36,526 nt of DNA from Shewanella atlantica (GTDB lineage: Bacteria > Pseudomonadota > Gammaproteobacteria > Enterobacterales > Shewanellaceae): contig NZ_RXNV01000024.1 of assembly GCF_003966265.1 (NCBI RefSeq), forward strand, positions 1 to 36,526, read 5' to 3'. Positions 1-8,863 of the stretch are shown piece after piece. Each line of letters starts with the position of its first letter. Positions within the stretch are counted from its first letter, which is position 1. The notes below the pieces were generated by a model, which saw nothing but the letters and a program-made list of their open reading frames with translations, did not search any database and was not told where the DNA came from. The position numbers and the translations under genes were made by a program.

Positions 1-496
1 CCTGTCCGTCACCCAGGAGGGTGATATCGCTAATCTCGCCAGAAAGCACATACCCTGACGGATAATCAGGTGACAACTCATCATCTAAATCAATCACTAC
101 GGTTTCATCTTGCTGCATGGCAATGGGTATCGGTTTTAACACCGGGTTATCAGGTGCGCTAACCACTACCACCACCTCACCCATAGCGACCACACTGCTA
201 TCCATTGCTTTAATACTGTATTGGTAGTGGCATGCTGCGGCGCCACTAAGCGTTGCAATAAAACCATGTCCTTCGGGCTCACTGTTTGCACAATCACCAG
301 AGCCCTGGGCTTGCATTTCCTTTATATTGGTAAGCGTATATGTGCTCTCGGCAGTAATGAATTGAGACAAATCTATAAACGTAGGCACGTCACTTTTAAC
401 TGACTGCAAGCCGTTAGCGGCGCTGAGTGTAACCAGTGAAACCGGTGAAGAAGCCAAGTCTTCATTACCGCAAGCTGATACGACCAAGGCTAGCAT
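1..496 (-). CDS. Putative lipoprotein, C-terminus beyond window edge
   Basis: About 165 residues are visible; the rest lies left of the window. The N-terminus is hydrophobic and reaches a lipobox (VVSACGNED), so the product is probably lipid-anchored and exported. The rest is beta-rich and Asp/Pro-rich, as in Ig-like modules of cell-surface proteins. The only ATG in frame (494-496) leaves a signal of eight residues with no basic n-region. The frame stays open upstream to a stop next to 521-526 and there reads IKRLLTAVM, a normal n-region, but from ATT at 518-520. Either ATT is the start or the original start is mutated. The same CGN(E/D)D opening occurs in the lipoprotein pseudogene at 4016-5013, so the two may be relatives. 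Function unknown. Confidence 0.5.
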   Translation of the reverse strand, partial: MLALVVSACGNEDLASSPVSLVTLSAANGLQSVKSDVPTFIDLSQFITAESTYTLTNIKEMQAQGSGDCANSEPEGHGFIATLSGAAACHYQYSIKAMDSSVVAMGEVVVVVSAPDNPVLKPIPIAMQQDETVVIDLDDELSPDYPSGYVLSGEISDITLLGDGQ

Positions 497-822
497 TACA
501 GCTGTGAGTAACCTTTTAATAAGCTAATAAGCGGAATAAAATTATTCATAATTAATAAACTAACATCGACAATAAATTTTTGTCATTATAAGCCGTGTAC
601 ATACCGCCCCCCCTTAAAAAATAAAAATAAAAAATAAAAAATACTCAAATTAACATATTACTAAGACACCAACAAAACAGAACGAAATCAGGTTCTGTCG
701 CACGGTTTAAAACAGCTAAAGTGCTGATGATATTCAGGCACTAATAGGAGCATCTACGGTATAATATTTAGCTCCTTTGGTGCCCCCTGTCCGCAAGATT
801 GCAGAGGATACCCGAGTATATT
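497..822. other. Intergenic region with a degenerate IS6-type end
   Basis: No gene is supported here. The stretch is AT-rich, holds a run of seven C at 607-613, and contains GGTTCTGTCGCA near 691, which resembles an IS6-family terminal repeat. Around 747-775 the arms GGAGC and GCTCC enclose a TATAAT-like hexamer. These could be leftovers of earlier insertions; none can be assigned with confidence. Confidence 0.35.
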
Positions 823-1644
823 GGACTGAGTTGCAAAGTTCGTTGGATCAGCTAAGCTCCTCTTTTGTTTTTGGCTGACTTAGTCGTGACACTCTTTAAG
901 CACCGACAATTTTCCTATGACATAATTATTTGAGCTGTTCGTTGGTATTGTAAATACGGAGTCAGCTATCTAGAGCTAGAATAAATGCTTGGTGAGCGCG
1001 GGATCAATGTTGACCACAGTACCATTTATCGCTGGGTTCAACGCTACGCCCCTGAAATAGAGAAGCGGTTAAGATGGTATTGTAAGCCTCGATTAGAGCT
1101 GAGTTGGGAAGTTGATGAAACCTACATTAAAGGTAAGTGGGTCTACCTGTACCGAGCCATTGATAAACGTGGTCATACGGTTGATTTTTATTTGTCATCC
1201 GGACGTAATGCTAAAGCCGCCAAGCGCTTTCTAGGAAAGGCATTGAAAGGGCTAACATCATGGCAATTTCCTTCATCTATCAACACCGACAAAGCCTCTT
1301 CCTATGGTGTAGCCATCAAGCAATTAAAAGCAGAAGGAAAATGTCCTGAAAGCGTTGAGCACAGGCAAGTTAAATACCTTAATAATGCTGTGGAGGCTAA
1401 CCATGGAAAGTTAAAAAGACTGATTAACCCGGTGAGAGGATTCAAATCAATGAAGAGTGCTTATGCCACGGTTAAAGGATTTGAAGTGATGCACATGTTT
1501 AAGAAAGGGCAGTTTAAAGACTGGCAATATGGTCAAGGAACGACAGGAGAGATCCGTTTGATTACTGGTGCATTGACTCATTATTATAACAGTTCAAGTG
1601 AAACCAGCAATCCCATCGCTTTATTAAATATTTGCAACAGAGCC
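823..1644 (+). mobile_element. IS6-family insertion sequence, degenerate
   Basis: The element is bounded on the left by GGACTGAGTTGCAAA (823-837) and on the right by TTTGCAACAGAGCC (1631-1644), which are imperfect inverted copies of the IS6-type end GGCTCTGTTGCAAA. It encloses one transposase reading frame. Its length of about 820 bp is normal for the family. The flanking 8-mers do not match, so no target duplication is visible; rearrangement after insertion or cointegrate resolution would explain this. Its right end abuts the porin fragment at 1675-1907. Confidence 0.85.
886..1644 (+). pseudogene. IS6-family DDE transposase, two in-frame stops
   Basis: The translation follows IS26-like transposases closely: the N-terminal helix-turn-helix part (FKHRQFSYDII, then VRWYCKYG), then HSTIYRWVQRYAP, the first catalytic Asp in VDETYIKGKW, the second in INTDKASSYG, and the catalytic Glu region VEANHGKLKR. 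TGA at 931-933 and TAA at 982-984 interrupt the N-terminal part, each one base from the expected Trp or Gln codon. Only the part from the ATG at 985 is open. No family-type stop occurs before the right terminal repeat, so the frame runs out through the element. It is almost certainly inactive alone, although the catalytic core looks intact. Confidence 0.85.
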
Positions 1645-1674
1645 CTTTTGAGTACATCTAGTGTAGCTATATTG

Positions 1675-1907
1675 TCATCGTAATCAAAAAATGCAGAAAC
1701 AGATATAAACTTATCAACACAATATCCCACTTCTACCCCATAGGAGTTAGCATCTACGTTACCTATGTTGACATACTGATAATCCAAACTTACAAACAAT
1801 TTTGAGTCAAAAACATAAGTTCCATCGACCCCACCGGCTCCTGCGTAAGGGTTTTTCCAATCAGTTAGAAAATGTTCATGAAAACCCCGTGGACTTTGCC
1901 GCTTCAA
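1675..1907 (-). pseudogene. Chimeric fragment: porin-like protein fused to the tail of another exported protein
   Basis: The segment reading GVDGTYVFDSKLFVSLDYQY to SAFFDYDD is nearly the same as the middle of the porin-like protein at 9439-10200 (about 55 residues). Upstream of it the frame reads WKNPYAGAGG, which matches the C-terminal WENPCAGAGG of the protein at 2281-3288. The open frame therefore joins pieces of two gene families at a shared GAGG-coding sequence. Downstream it runs into unrelated sequence and then into the IS6 right end at 1644. It lacks a signal peptide and most of the barrel, so it is a recombination relic. Confidence 0.75.
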
Positions 1908-1921
1908 AAAAAGTGTCCATC

Positions 1922-2263
1922 TTAAAAAATAGCCATCAGGCTAAGAAGGGCTCCCGCCGAAACAACCAAGATAACCCCTAGCGTCAACCCTCCAGTTTTA
2001 ATACCACTAAACTCTATTTTTTCTATTTTTTCTATATCAACTACATCAACATTTTTTCCTTTACCTGAAATTTTATTTTCCGTGATGGTTTCTACAGAAA
2101 GCTTAATAAGCTCACCAGTTACGGTCGTTATCACGACCGTATCGCCAATATTAATTTGCTCCAAAATTGAATAGTCACGGTTAGGTTGCACTTCATTTAA
2201 CGAAGTACAACCTGACAAGATGAGAGTATTCAATAGTAAAAGAATCATTAAAAAACGTTTCAC
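1922..2263 (-). CDS. Small lipoprotein of unknown function
   Basis: This 113-residue protein starts with a lipoprotein signal: basic MKR, a hydrophobic stretch, then the lipobox LSGC at residues 16-19. Residues about 35-85 are polar and beta-rich (DTVVITTVTGELIKL), resembling small domains of cell-envelope lipoproteins. A second hydrophobic segment (about residues 92-112, GGLTLGVILVVSAGALLSLM) ends the protein, so it may be both lipid-anchored and membrane-spanning. The start is GTG at 2263 behind a G-rich ribosome-binding site (AGGGGG). It lies 17 bases after the gene at 2281-3288 on the same strand and is probably cotranscribed with it. No family recognised. Confidence 0.75.
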   Translation of the reverse strand: MKRFLMILLLLNTLILSGCTSLNEVQPNRDYSILEQINIGDTVVITTVTGELIKLSVETITENKISGKGKNVDVVDIEKIEKIEFSGIKTGGLTLGVILVVSAGALLSLMAIF

Positions 2264-2280
2264 TATAACCCCCTCTCTAA

Positions 2281-3288
2281 CTATGGTTCATAACAACCAC
2301 TGCCAGCCCCACCGGCTCCTGCGCAAGGGTTTTCCCAATCTCCAACTGTATAAACTGGTTCATTGCTATAATCAAACTTATAAGAGTTAGAAATATCAAC
2401 CTCTGCCCGGTTCCTATAGTAATAACGATACATAGAGCCTTCGTAATAACGTTCATCCCATTCATACAAGCTGATTGAAATGTATTTTCCAGGGTTAATT
2501 CCTTTTATCGCATCCTTTATTTCAAGGCCGATATCTATACCATCTATAATCCAAGTTTGCGGAAGAATTACGTTATCAAAAGCTTTTACGTAATATTCAT
2601 TATCATTTAGTTCATTCAATGCATCATCGACAGAGTCTTGCACAAAGTCAGGAACGAAAATGTCAGCCAGTACTTCCACAGTTTCAGCCACGATACTATT
2701 GATTATGCCATTACCATCAATGTCGATATCAACCTGCAAGTTTCCAATATCTCGAAGATTGTAAACCCGCGCAGTATTCAACTCATAGTCTGCAGAAAAC
2801 CTGAGAGTTGATGTATCAACATCTCCATATAAGGTGAACCCAAGCCAATCAACCTTCACTTCAGCATCAAATGTGAACCCGCTAACCTCAACAGTAACCA
2901 CCCCATTATTTTGTGTTATAATTTTGGTTTTCAAGGGCCCTACTAACCTTGCTCTTTTTAACTCTCTGAATCTAAGCGTTGGGGTATCATTGATCCCTTC
3001 TCTAGCTTCAGTCTCTACCACATTAAACAACTTATTATTAATTGTACTTAGTATTTCTTTCACTTCGTCGTGAATAGGCTTCCCCTTACTGGGGCTGTCG
3101 ATAATGATATCTCGCCAACTGTTATTATTTTTATAGCCGATGGTGGATAAATGTTTCGTTTCACTCACGTAAGTAGGATAATAATCAATTCCTACCCTAC
3201 CGCTCCCTTCTTTCATTGGAGCGATAGGTGCCGCCGATAGTGCCGTTGAACAAAGCAGTAAAATGAAAATTAATTTTTTTCTAATCAT
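2281..3288 (-). CDS. Secreted or periplasmic protein of unknown function
   Basis: The product has 335 residues and a clear signal peptide (MIRKKLIFILLLCSTALSAA, likely cleaved just after). The mature part alternates beta-rich segments with acidic ones (QVDIDIDGNG, DFVQDSVDDALNELND). The amphipathic pattern of residues about 100-235 recalls lipid-binding or membrane-associated beta proteins, but no named domain is clear. The C-terminus is Tyr-rich (RYYYRNRAE) and ends with WENPCAGAGGAGSGCYEP, with two cysteines that could pair. The start ATG at 3288 has AGGATG upstream. It is the first gene of a likely two-gene operon with the lipoprotein at 1922-2263. A paralogous tail survives in the chimeric fragment at 1830-1860. 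Confidence 0.75.
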   Translation of the reverse strand: MIRKKLIFILLLCSTALSAAPIAPMKEGSGRVGIDYYPTYVSETKHLSTIGYKNNNSWRDIIIDSPSKGKPIHDEVKEILSTINNKLFNVVETEAREGINDTPTLRFRELKRARLVGPLKTKIITQNNGVVTVEVSGFTFDAEVKVDWLGFTLYGDVDTSTLRFSADYELNTARVYNLRDIGNLQVDIDIDGNGIINSIVAETVEVLADIFVPDFVQDSVDDALNELNDNEYYVKAFDNVILPQTWIIDGIDIGLEIKDAIKGINPGKYISISLYEWDERYYEGSMYRYYYRNRAEVDISNSYKFDYSNEPVYTVGDWENPCAGAGGAGSGCYEP

Positions 3289-3565
3289 GTCGACATCCTG
3301 TTGATTTTGACTATTTGAAGCTGAATTCTCATTTACCCCCCCCTCCGTAAATATAAAATAATTTATTAATGCATTTTATTTTTTAATACGGAACGAATTC
3401 ATGCACCAACACAGCAACAATTATCTGTTAAGGCAAGCATTAAAATGCCACAATAACTTCCCCGTCCGCCAGATGAAATGCCACACTCATGGAACTCTTT
3501 GATTTATAATCACTAAAGCATATTTATTCATGCATTTCACATAATAAGATGTGGCTAATGAACTG
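3289..3565. other. Intergenic region with C-tract and AT-rich shared sequence
   Basis: No gene seen. There is a run of eight C at 3336-3343. The AT-rich stretch at about 3348-3388 closely resembles the stretch at about 15752-15791 over some 40 bases. The promoter of the minus-strand pair at 1922-3288 should lie here, but no convincing -35/-10 pair could be chosen. Confidence 0.4.
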
Positions 3566-4014
3566 GGCTTGTTGCAAAAAATTCAGCTAAGACTCAGAAT
3601 TCCTTCTTTCTCATCTAATCCAACAACTCAATGGCCAATCTAGAATTTAAATGGAAACACTTTGCCCCTGAAATCATTCTTTGGTGCCTACGCTGGTATG
3701 GTTCGACCCCAATGAGCTACGCAAATCTTAGCGACATGCTGAAGGAGCGAGGAATATCGGTTAACCGCTCGACTATTTATCGTTGGTTCATTGAGTATGC
3801 CCCAGCATTACGTAAGAAATTACGCCGTCATCAGTTCATCCGAGCAGACTCTTCGTGGCAGCTTGATGAAACCTATGTCAAAGTAAAAGGGAAATGGCAT
3901 TATCTGTACCGAGCTATCAACAAGCAAGGCGAGACGCTGGATTGCGATTTCTCCCATAAACGTAATAAAGAAGCCGCCAGAACACCGGAGCAGACCCATC
4001 CTTGCAACAGAGTC
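3566..4014 (+). mobile_element. IS6-family element with internal deletion (449 bp)
   Basis: The left end GGCTTGTTGCAAA (3566-3578) and right end TTGCAACAGAGTC (4002-4014) are IS6-type terminal repeats. Only the first half of the transposase remains. The frame then jumps, at GCCAGA near 3976, to the short noncoding tail that also precedes the right end of the copy at 10610-11309. The sequence just outside the right end matches that outside the 10610-11309 copy, so both copies sit at the same position in related genes. Confidence 0.8.
3631..3982 (+). pseudogene. IS6-family transposase, N-terminal half only
   Basis: About 116 residues are transposase: the N-terminal helix-turn-helix region (APEIILWCLRWYG), the conserved RSTIYRWFIEYAPALRKK, and the first catalytic Asp in WQLDETYVKVKGKWHYLYRA. 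It stops being transposase after HKRNKEAA. The frame stays open to 4161, but the tail is out-of-frame sequence of the neighbouring lipoprotein pseudogene read on the other strand. The second Asp and the Glu are missing, so it is inactive. The start is the ATG at 3631, which gives MANLEFKWKHFAP, typical of the family. Confidence 0.8.
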
Positions 4015-4015
4015 G

Positions 4016-5013
4016 GAGCGCCGCTTCTTCAGTTTAAAGCGCCGAAATATCAGTTTGTGGCAGAGCTCTCTGTTTTCAAGGCGGCAAATGCACCAATGGT
4101 AGAACAAATTGTTTGTACGCTGATTAGCTGGCTCTGTACGACGCTGCTGTCTGCGCCATAATCTGAATTCCCCCATTTCACCACGGTGCCATCCGCCTTC
4201 ACGGCGGCAAATGCACTACCTGTAGAATCGATAGTTTGTACGTTGGTTAGCGGTGCCTGCACAGCGCTGCTGTTTCCGCCATTAATACTCTCCCCCCACA
4301 TGACCACGGACGTTTCAACAACCGTTAAATCGGCCACGTTACTGTCTACACCTTCAAAATGGGCCTGAATAACGGTATCACCAGCATTAACACTTGTTGC
4401 TTGACCGTTTAAGTCAATGGTTGCAGTGTCGGTGAGCATACTGGTCCAGTTGACCTGATTGGTCACATCTTGGGTTGTGCTGTCACTGTAAGTTGCTGTA
4501 GCGACGTAAACCTGAGCCGTACCTTTGGCAATGCTTGCTCTAACCCCACAGGAGTGGAGGCCATATTCGGTGTGACGGCAAACTCTATAACAATGGTATC
4601 CCGCACATCCAAAGTGGCTGTCGGGCAACAGCTTGCCCTTCATCCATACCCGATGCTGTCACCGTCACAATACCCGGCGACAACGCAGTAGCAAGACCAC
4701 TGCTATTAATTATTGCAATGCTTGCATCACTGCTCTCCCAGGTCAAGGTATCATACCGGGTAACATCAACCACCTTTCCACCACTCAGCACTGCCTCTGC
4801 AACATACTGCTGCTCCATACCCACCCCGGTAATTTGAACCGGAAGAGGAACCTGCAAATTCGTTATGCTTATCTCACCATCATCCTCAATATCGAGGTTT
4901 TGAGCTATTTCATCTTTCAACTCGAACACAGGCGAGCTTAAAAGCCCCTCATCATCATTCCCGCACCCCATCAGCAGCGTCATTGACAGGCAGTACAATA
5001 TAAAATACCTCAT
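4016..5013 (-). pseudogene. Ig-like (BIG_2) and RCC1-like repeat lipoprotein, frameshifted and truncated
   Basis: The start at 5013 encodes a lipoprotein signal (MRYFILYCLSMTLLMGC). A first bacterial Ig-like domain follows (YDTLTWESSDASIAIINSSG). The reading then changes frame at least twice between about 4643 and 4530: a stretch reads DTIVIEFAVTPNMASTP in a third frame, before a second Ig-like domain resumes as ASIAKGTAQVYVATATYSDS. After it come RCC1-like propeller repeats with the pattern TNVQTI(D/C)STxxAFAA(V/L)K. The gene is cut at 4014 by the IS6 element. It begins where the OmpA-type pseudogene ends (stop and ATG overlap at 5010-5013), so the two were an operon. An intact relative was probably a large surface-exposed lipoprotein. 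Confidence 0.75.
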
Positions 5014-6033
5014 CTGTTAATCTCACTATCTGACATCCCCCGTAACAACACTCCTACACGTCTATTTTTTGAACGTCCATCTTCTGTCTCGTTACCGGAA
5101 ACGGGAGAGCCTTCCCCTTTTCCTTTAACTATTAGTCGTTGTTCATCAATACCCTGCCGCACAAAATAATCCGCAACGGCTCGCGCTCTTTTTTCAGATA
5201 AATCCTGACTATATACAGCGGAGCCGGCGTCGTCGGTATGACCAATAACCGTGATATCAATGATTGAATGTTGTTGAGACTTTTCAAGCAGTAAAGCCAA
5301 CTCATCAGTAACATCTACAACAGATGAATCAACACTAAACCGTGTCGAGCCATTAAAGCTCACCGGGACGGGGGCAGGTGTAGGCATAGTTATCGGAGTA
5401 ACAACAGGAGAAATGGCCGTTGCAGTAACGGCCGGAGGCACTATCGCCCGGGATTTGCTGCCTGTCCAAAATGATAAGTCACACCCAGTGAGAAATAATG
5501 CAAATCGGACCACTACAAAGCATCACTGCCGATACCATCAATAAATTGATACTCCCCACGTACTGACCAACGCTCAGAAAGTGCGTAATCAAGCCCAACA
5601 GCAGAAACCAGTTTCGTATCTGAATCACTGAGCCTCTCACCAAATCTGAATGTTGATTGTTTATCGAGCTCCAGGTAAGTCACACCCAACTTACCGTATG
5701 CATCCAGATGGTCACTCAATTGATAACGAAACACCCGGACAACTCCCCGCCCCAGGTATCAAGCTCTGTGGGGGAGTCAGTGTAAAGGCCGCTAGGGCTA
5801 CCATAATCCGTTACCCCAATTTCCACACCAAACCATGAGTTAAACTGGTAGCCACCATACAAACCGTAAGCGAAGCCATTATCATCACACTCCAGAGCTT
5901 CAACCTTGCACGCCCCCTGATAATGACTCACTCCCGCACGAGCACCCAAGTACCACGCATCCTCTGCCACCACCGCTGGTGTACCACTAGAGTAGCTGAC
6001 AGCTACCATACCAAGCATTATTATCTGTTTCAT
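5010..6033 (-). pseudogene. OmpA-family outer-membrane protein, broken
   Basis: From ATG at 6033: a signal peptide, then an OmpA-type eight-stranded barrel (DAWYLGARAGVSHYQG, YGGYQFNSWFGVEIGVTDYG). The frame shifts near 5725. It resumes as YQLSDHLDAYGKLGVTYLE and GLDYALSERWSVRGEYQFI, meets a TAG at 5513-5515 just before WSDLHYFSLGVTYHFG, and shifts again near 5440. It ends with a good OmpA-type peptidoglycan-binding domain (ITVIGHTDDAGS, SEKRARAVADYFVRQG, NRRVGV). At least three lesions separate signal, barrel and periplasmic domain, so no functional protein can be made. All parts are in the right order and spacing, so the decay is recent. Confidence 0.85.
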
Positions 6034-6378
6034 TTTGATGCTTAAACCTGAATAGGTGTAATGTTTAAGCTTAGAAGCAAATGTTAAATAGTAAACTGTC
6101 AACTAAAAAAACGCCGTTCACTCAACGACGAAGCCCTCCCTTCTTGCTGTACAAACTGTGAGTAGTAGCGGTTTACGAGACTCTACCGCAAACAGAGGGC
6201 TTGGCGTTTGCGACAGAGCCGAAAATTCGACTTATGAACACCACGGTTTTTCAAGGGGGATCACCCAAACAACCATACCCGCTCATGACTAAGTGGGTAT
6301 GGCTGCACTTATTGAAAGCAAGCCGTTAGAGGGTGCAGACATCCGCTAGCATTGATACATTAACACTCTGTATGTTAA
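6034..6378. other. Intergenic region with an IS6-type right end
   Basis: No gene seen. TTTGCGACAGAGCC at 6207-6220 is an IS6-type terminal repeat in right-end orientation. The direct motif GCAAACAGAG lies just left of it. A matching left-end copy, GGCTCTGTCGCAAA, sits at 9210-9223 beyond the beta-helix gene, so that gene lies between two such ends. Confidence 0.45.
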
Positions 6379-8775
6379 TCACTTTCTCACAGTTAGAATC
6401 AATCTTGGTTGTCCTCCAGCCTCACTGGAAGTAAACTTTTGTTTATTTGTATCACTGTCAGAGCTCAATCCAATAGTTATCGATTGTTGAGCAAAATCAG
6501 CTGTAGATATATCAAAGGTATTCCAGCCAAGAGTATGTTCTGCTGAGGTAATAAGGCGACCCATTGTCATGCTGTTATTTAATCCATTTAGCTGCTTTTC
6601 GTCAAACTGTCCTTCAGCTTCAAAAATGTTCACTTGCTCTGCGACATCGATGGCTTTCAACTCTAACTTCGCTTCAATTATTTCCCCCTCAATACCGCTT
6701 ACATCAAATTCAATATAAGATATAGCGTTATTTGCTTGAACTTTTAATGTGTTCAATTCGCCTTTAATGGATGAACTATTGGTGACTACAAAGGTATCTT
6801 GTGCTGGAGTCAGTGTTTTCTCGTAATGCGTACCATGGTCAATCACTGAACCATCTTCGTTTGAGTAGGCGTTATTGAGTTGACGCGCCAAATCATTCGC
6901 GATGGCTGTTGATGATACCATTGGATCATGACCTGCGGTCCAATACGCTTGTCCTGACTGATATGCACCAATGCTATCAATCTCAGTGCCTGCAACAGGG
7001 TATAAATCACGCTCATTCCAATCAACAAACAAATCTCCCTCTTTACCACGGGTAACATGATGATTATCTGTGATTAACTCATTTTCAAGCAATGCCCAAG
7101 GGCTACGACGGTGCACGGCATGCGTCACATTATTAAAAACAGGCCATCTCGGGTCGTCATTCGCCTCATCAACCATTAGCATTGAATAAGTTGGTGACGT
7201 GGCAAGAATGGTATTGTTATGCACACTAAAATCCGTTCCTTGCGCCTTCATACCAGATTTGGAATTCCAAACAACATTGTGATTAATGGTTATTCCGTCA
7301 CCTTTAGTATCATTTCGTATCCCTAAACGTGCGTTATTATGCACCCAGTTATGGTGGATACGGCTTCCAGCCGCATTTAAACCGTAAGGAAGATAGATAG
7401 AGGCGACATCTGAGTGTAACAACCCTGTGTTGTATACGTTATTATATGCGACCTCATTGGGGCCTGGGCCTTGCAGTTTTATGCCTATCGAGCCCGCATC
7501 ATGAACGGTGTTGTGTAACACATGGTTTTCACCGTCTTGCTTAGCCCACCCTTTGTATTGCAGATGTAAGGCTGAGCCATTGTTCGTCCCGGCACGATTA
7601 ATATCAAATAGTTGACTGTATTGGATGGTGTTATCAAATCCCTCAAGTCTGATCCCATTTTCAGAATGCGCAATAACGATATTATCAATTAGGGTGTTTT
7701 TACCAAAAAGATGAATACCATTGACGTACTGTGCTGGGAACTCATATTCGAATTGTGGGTTTCTTACCTCATTCGGAGTGGCGTGGACGAAGGTTGAGTT
7801 TTTAAGCGTTAACCCATCCGTTTTATAGGTATGTACGGTTGTGGCAAAAAAGTCGATACCATCAATAGATACATTTGATTTTTCATTCACATTCAGTGCT
7901 TTGATCCCTAACTGGATCCGTATTTTACCCGCGTTATTACGGTATGGTTTGACGTAAAGTCGATTATCACTTTTATCAACAAACCACTCACCAGGAGCAT
8001 CAAGCAGCTCTAAATCATTTTCGACATAAAAATCGTTGTCCACCAAACCATATTTGTCTAGCGCATATTGATCGGCTTGCTTTGATTCAAGATTTTTCAG
8101 ATACTCTCCATCATAATAAATGTTATTACCTTGGTGATGAGTGATAAGGTGTCCATCTGAGAACATGCCTTTTCCGACCTTAATAATTAAGCGAGCTCCG
8201 GTTAAGTCTGCATTTAATTCTGCAACACCTTGTGAAGATACAACCCCTTCTTCAGAGCCGTCTTCTGTTTTGCTCCAGAACTCTTCATGCGACCAATTAA
8301 AGTTGCTGTTAAAGTCTTCTTCGAAGTTGGGGTAGCGTGCTAAGTGCATTTTTTTACCATCATCAAAAATTTGATACACTTCCGTGTCATCGGGAAGTTG
8401 ATAAACAAAAATCCCATCTTGCTCACCTAAGAACTCTGCCGCTTGCTTGACAGCGCTTGTACCGTCAAACATCACCTTTTCTCCCTCATAAGCGCTAAGC
8501 GTTATATCGTTCAAGTGAATGTCATGGTTTACACTATATTTACCTTCTCGAAAATAAATAGCATCGCCAGACTGGGCCACCTTAAGTGCCTTGGTTAGCG
8601 TTTTGAGTGGAGTATTGAAACCGCCATCATTTTTGTTATTTCCATTTGATGAAGAAATAAAAATGTCTCTGCCGGCGTTGCTGGCTTTACTTTCAACTTC
8701 TGATGCAGCAACGTCGAAACAGCTAACGAGGCTCAATCCAAGCATTGAGAATGGTATAATTGCTGTCTTTTTCAT
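6379..8775 (-). CDS. Exported parallel beta-helix protein, polysaccharide lyase-like, with C-terminal carbohydrate-binding-type domain
   Basis: The product has 798 residues from ATG at 8775 (AAGG nine bases upstream; a longer frame to 8835 has no better site). The signal MKKTAIIPFSMLGLSLVSC could be a lipoprotein signal (LVSC) or be cleaved after VAAS. Residues about 35-110 show the opening of right-handed beta-helix lyases (DIFISSSNGNNKNDGGFNTP, LKTLTKALKVAQSGDAIYFR), as in chondroitinase-B/alginate-lyase-like proteins. Residues about 300-560 are helix coils rich in N (GIHLFGKNTLIDNIVIAHSE, NTVHDAGSIGIKLQG). Residues about 654-798 look like a DNRLRE/CBM96-type domain, ending FTSSEAGGQPRLILTV. 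It probably cleaves or binds an acidic polysaccharide outside the cytoplasm; the substrate cannot be read from sequence. It is not in an operon with its neighbours. Confidence 0.7.
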   Translation of the reverse strand: MKKTAIIPFSMLGLSLVSCFDVAASEVESKASNAGRDIFISSSNGNNKNDGGFNTPLKTLTKALKVAQSGDAIYFREGKYSVNHDIHLNDITLSAYEGEKVMFDGTSAVKQAAEFLGEQDGIFVYQLPDDTEVYQIFDDGKKMHLARYPNFEEDFNSNFNWSHEEFWSKTEDGSEEGVVSSQGVAELNADLTGARLIIKVGKGMFSDGHLITHHQGNNIYYDGEYLKNLESKQADQYALDKYGLVDNDFYVENDLELLDAPGEWFVDKSDNRLYVKPYRNNAGKIRIQLGIKALNVNEKSNVSIDGIDFFATTVHTYKTDGLTLKNSTFVHATPNEVRNPQFEYEFPAQYVNGIHLFGKNTLIDNIVIAHSENGIRLEGFDNTIQYSQLFDINRAGTNNGSALHLQYKGWAKQDGENHVLHNTVHDAGSIGIKLQGPGPNEVAYNNVYNTGLLHSDVASIYLPYGLNAAGSRIHHNWVHNNARLGIRNDTKGDGITINHNVVWNSKSGMKAQGTDFSVHNNTILATSPTYSMLMVDEANDDPRWPVFNNVTHAVHRRSPWALLENELITDNHHVTRGKEGDLFVDWNERDLYPVAGTEIDSIGAYQSGQAYWTAGHDPMVSSTAIANDLARQLNNAYSNEDGSVIDHGTHYEKTLTPAQDTFVVTNSSSIKGELNTLKVQANNAISYIEFDVSGIEGEIIEAKLELKAIDVAEQVNIFEAEGQFDEKQLNGLNNSMTMGRLITSAEHTLGWNTFDISTADFAQQSITIGLSSDSDTNKQKFTSSEAGGQPRLILTVRK

Positions 8776-8833
8776 AACGAATAACCTTTTAATGTAAAAA
8801 CTGATTGCACAGTGAAAAGTAAAAGTGCTTATC

Positions 8834-8863
8834 AAAAAATGCTGCTTACCGCGGCATTTTTTT
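8834..8863. terminator. Hairpin with T-tracts on both strands
   Basis: AAAAAATGCTGC, a five-base loop, then GCGGCATTTTTT form a stem of 12 pairs with one G-T mismatch, flanked by T-runs in either direction. It looks like a bidirectional Rho-independent terminator. It lies 59 bases upstream of the beta-helix gene start (8775), so on the minus strand it could end read-through from upstream or act as an attenuator in the leader. Confidence 0.65.
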
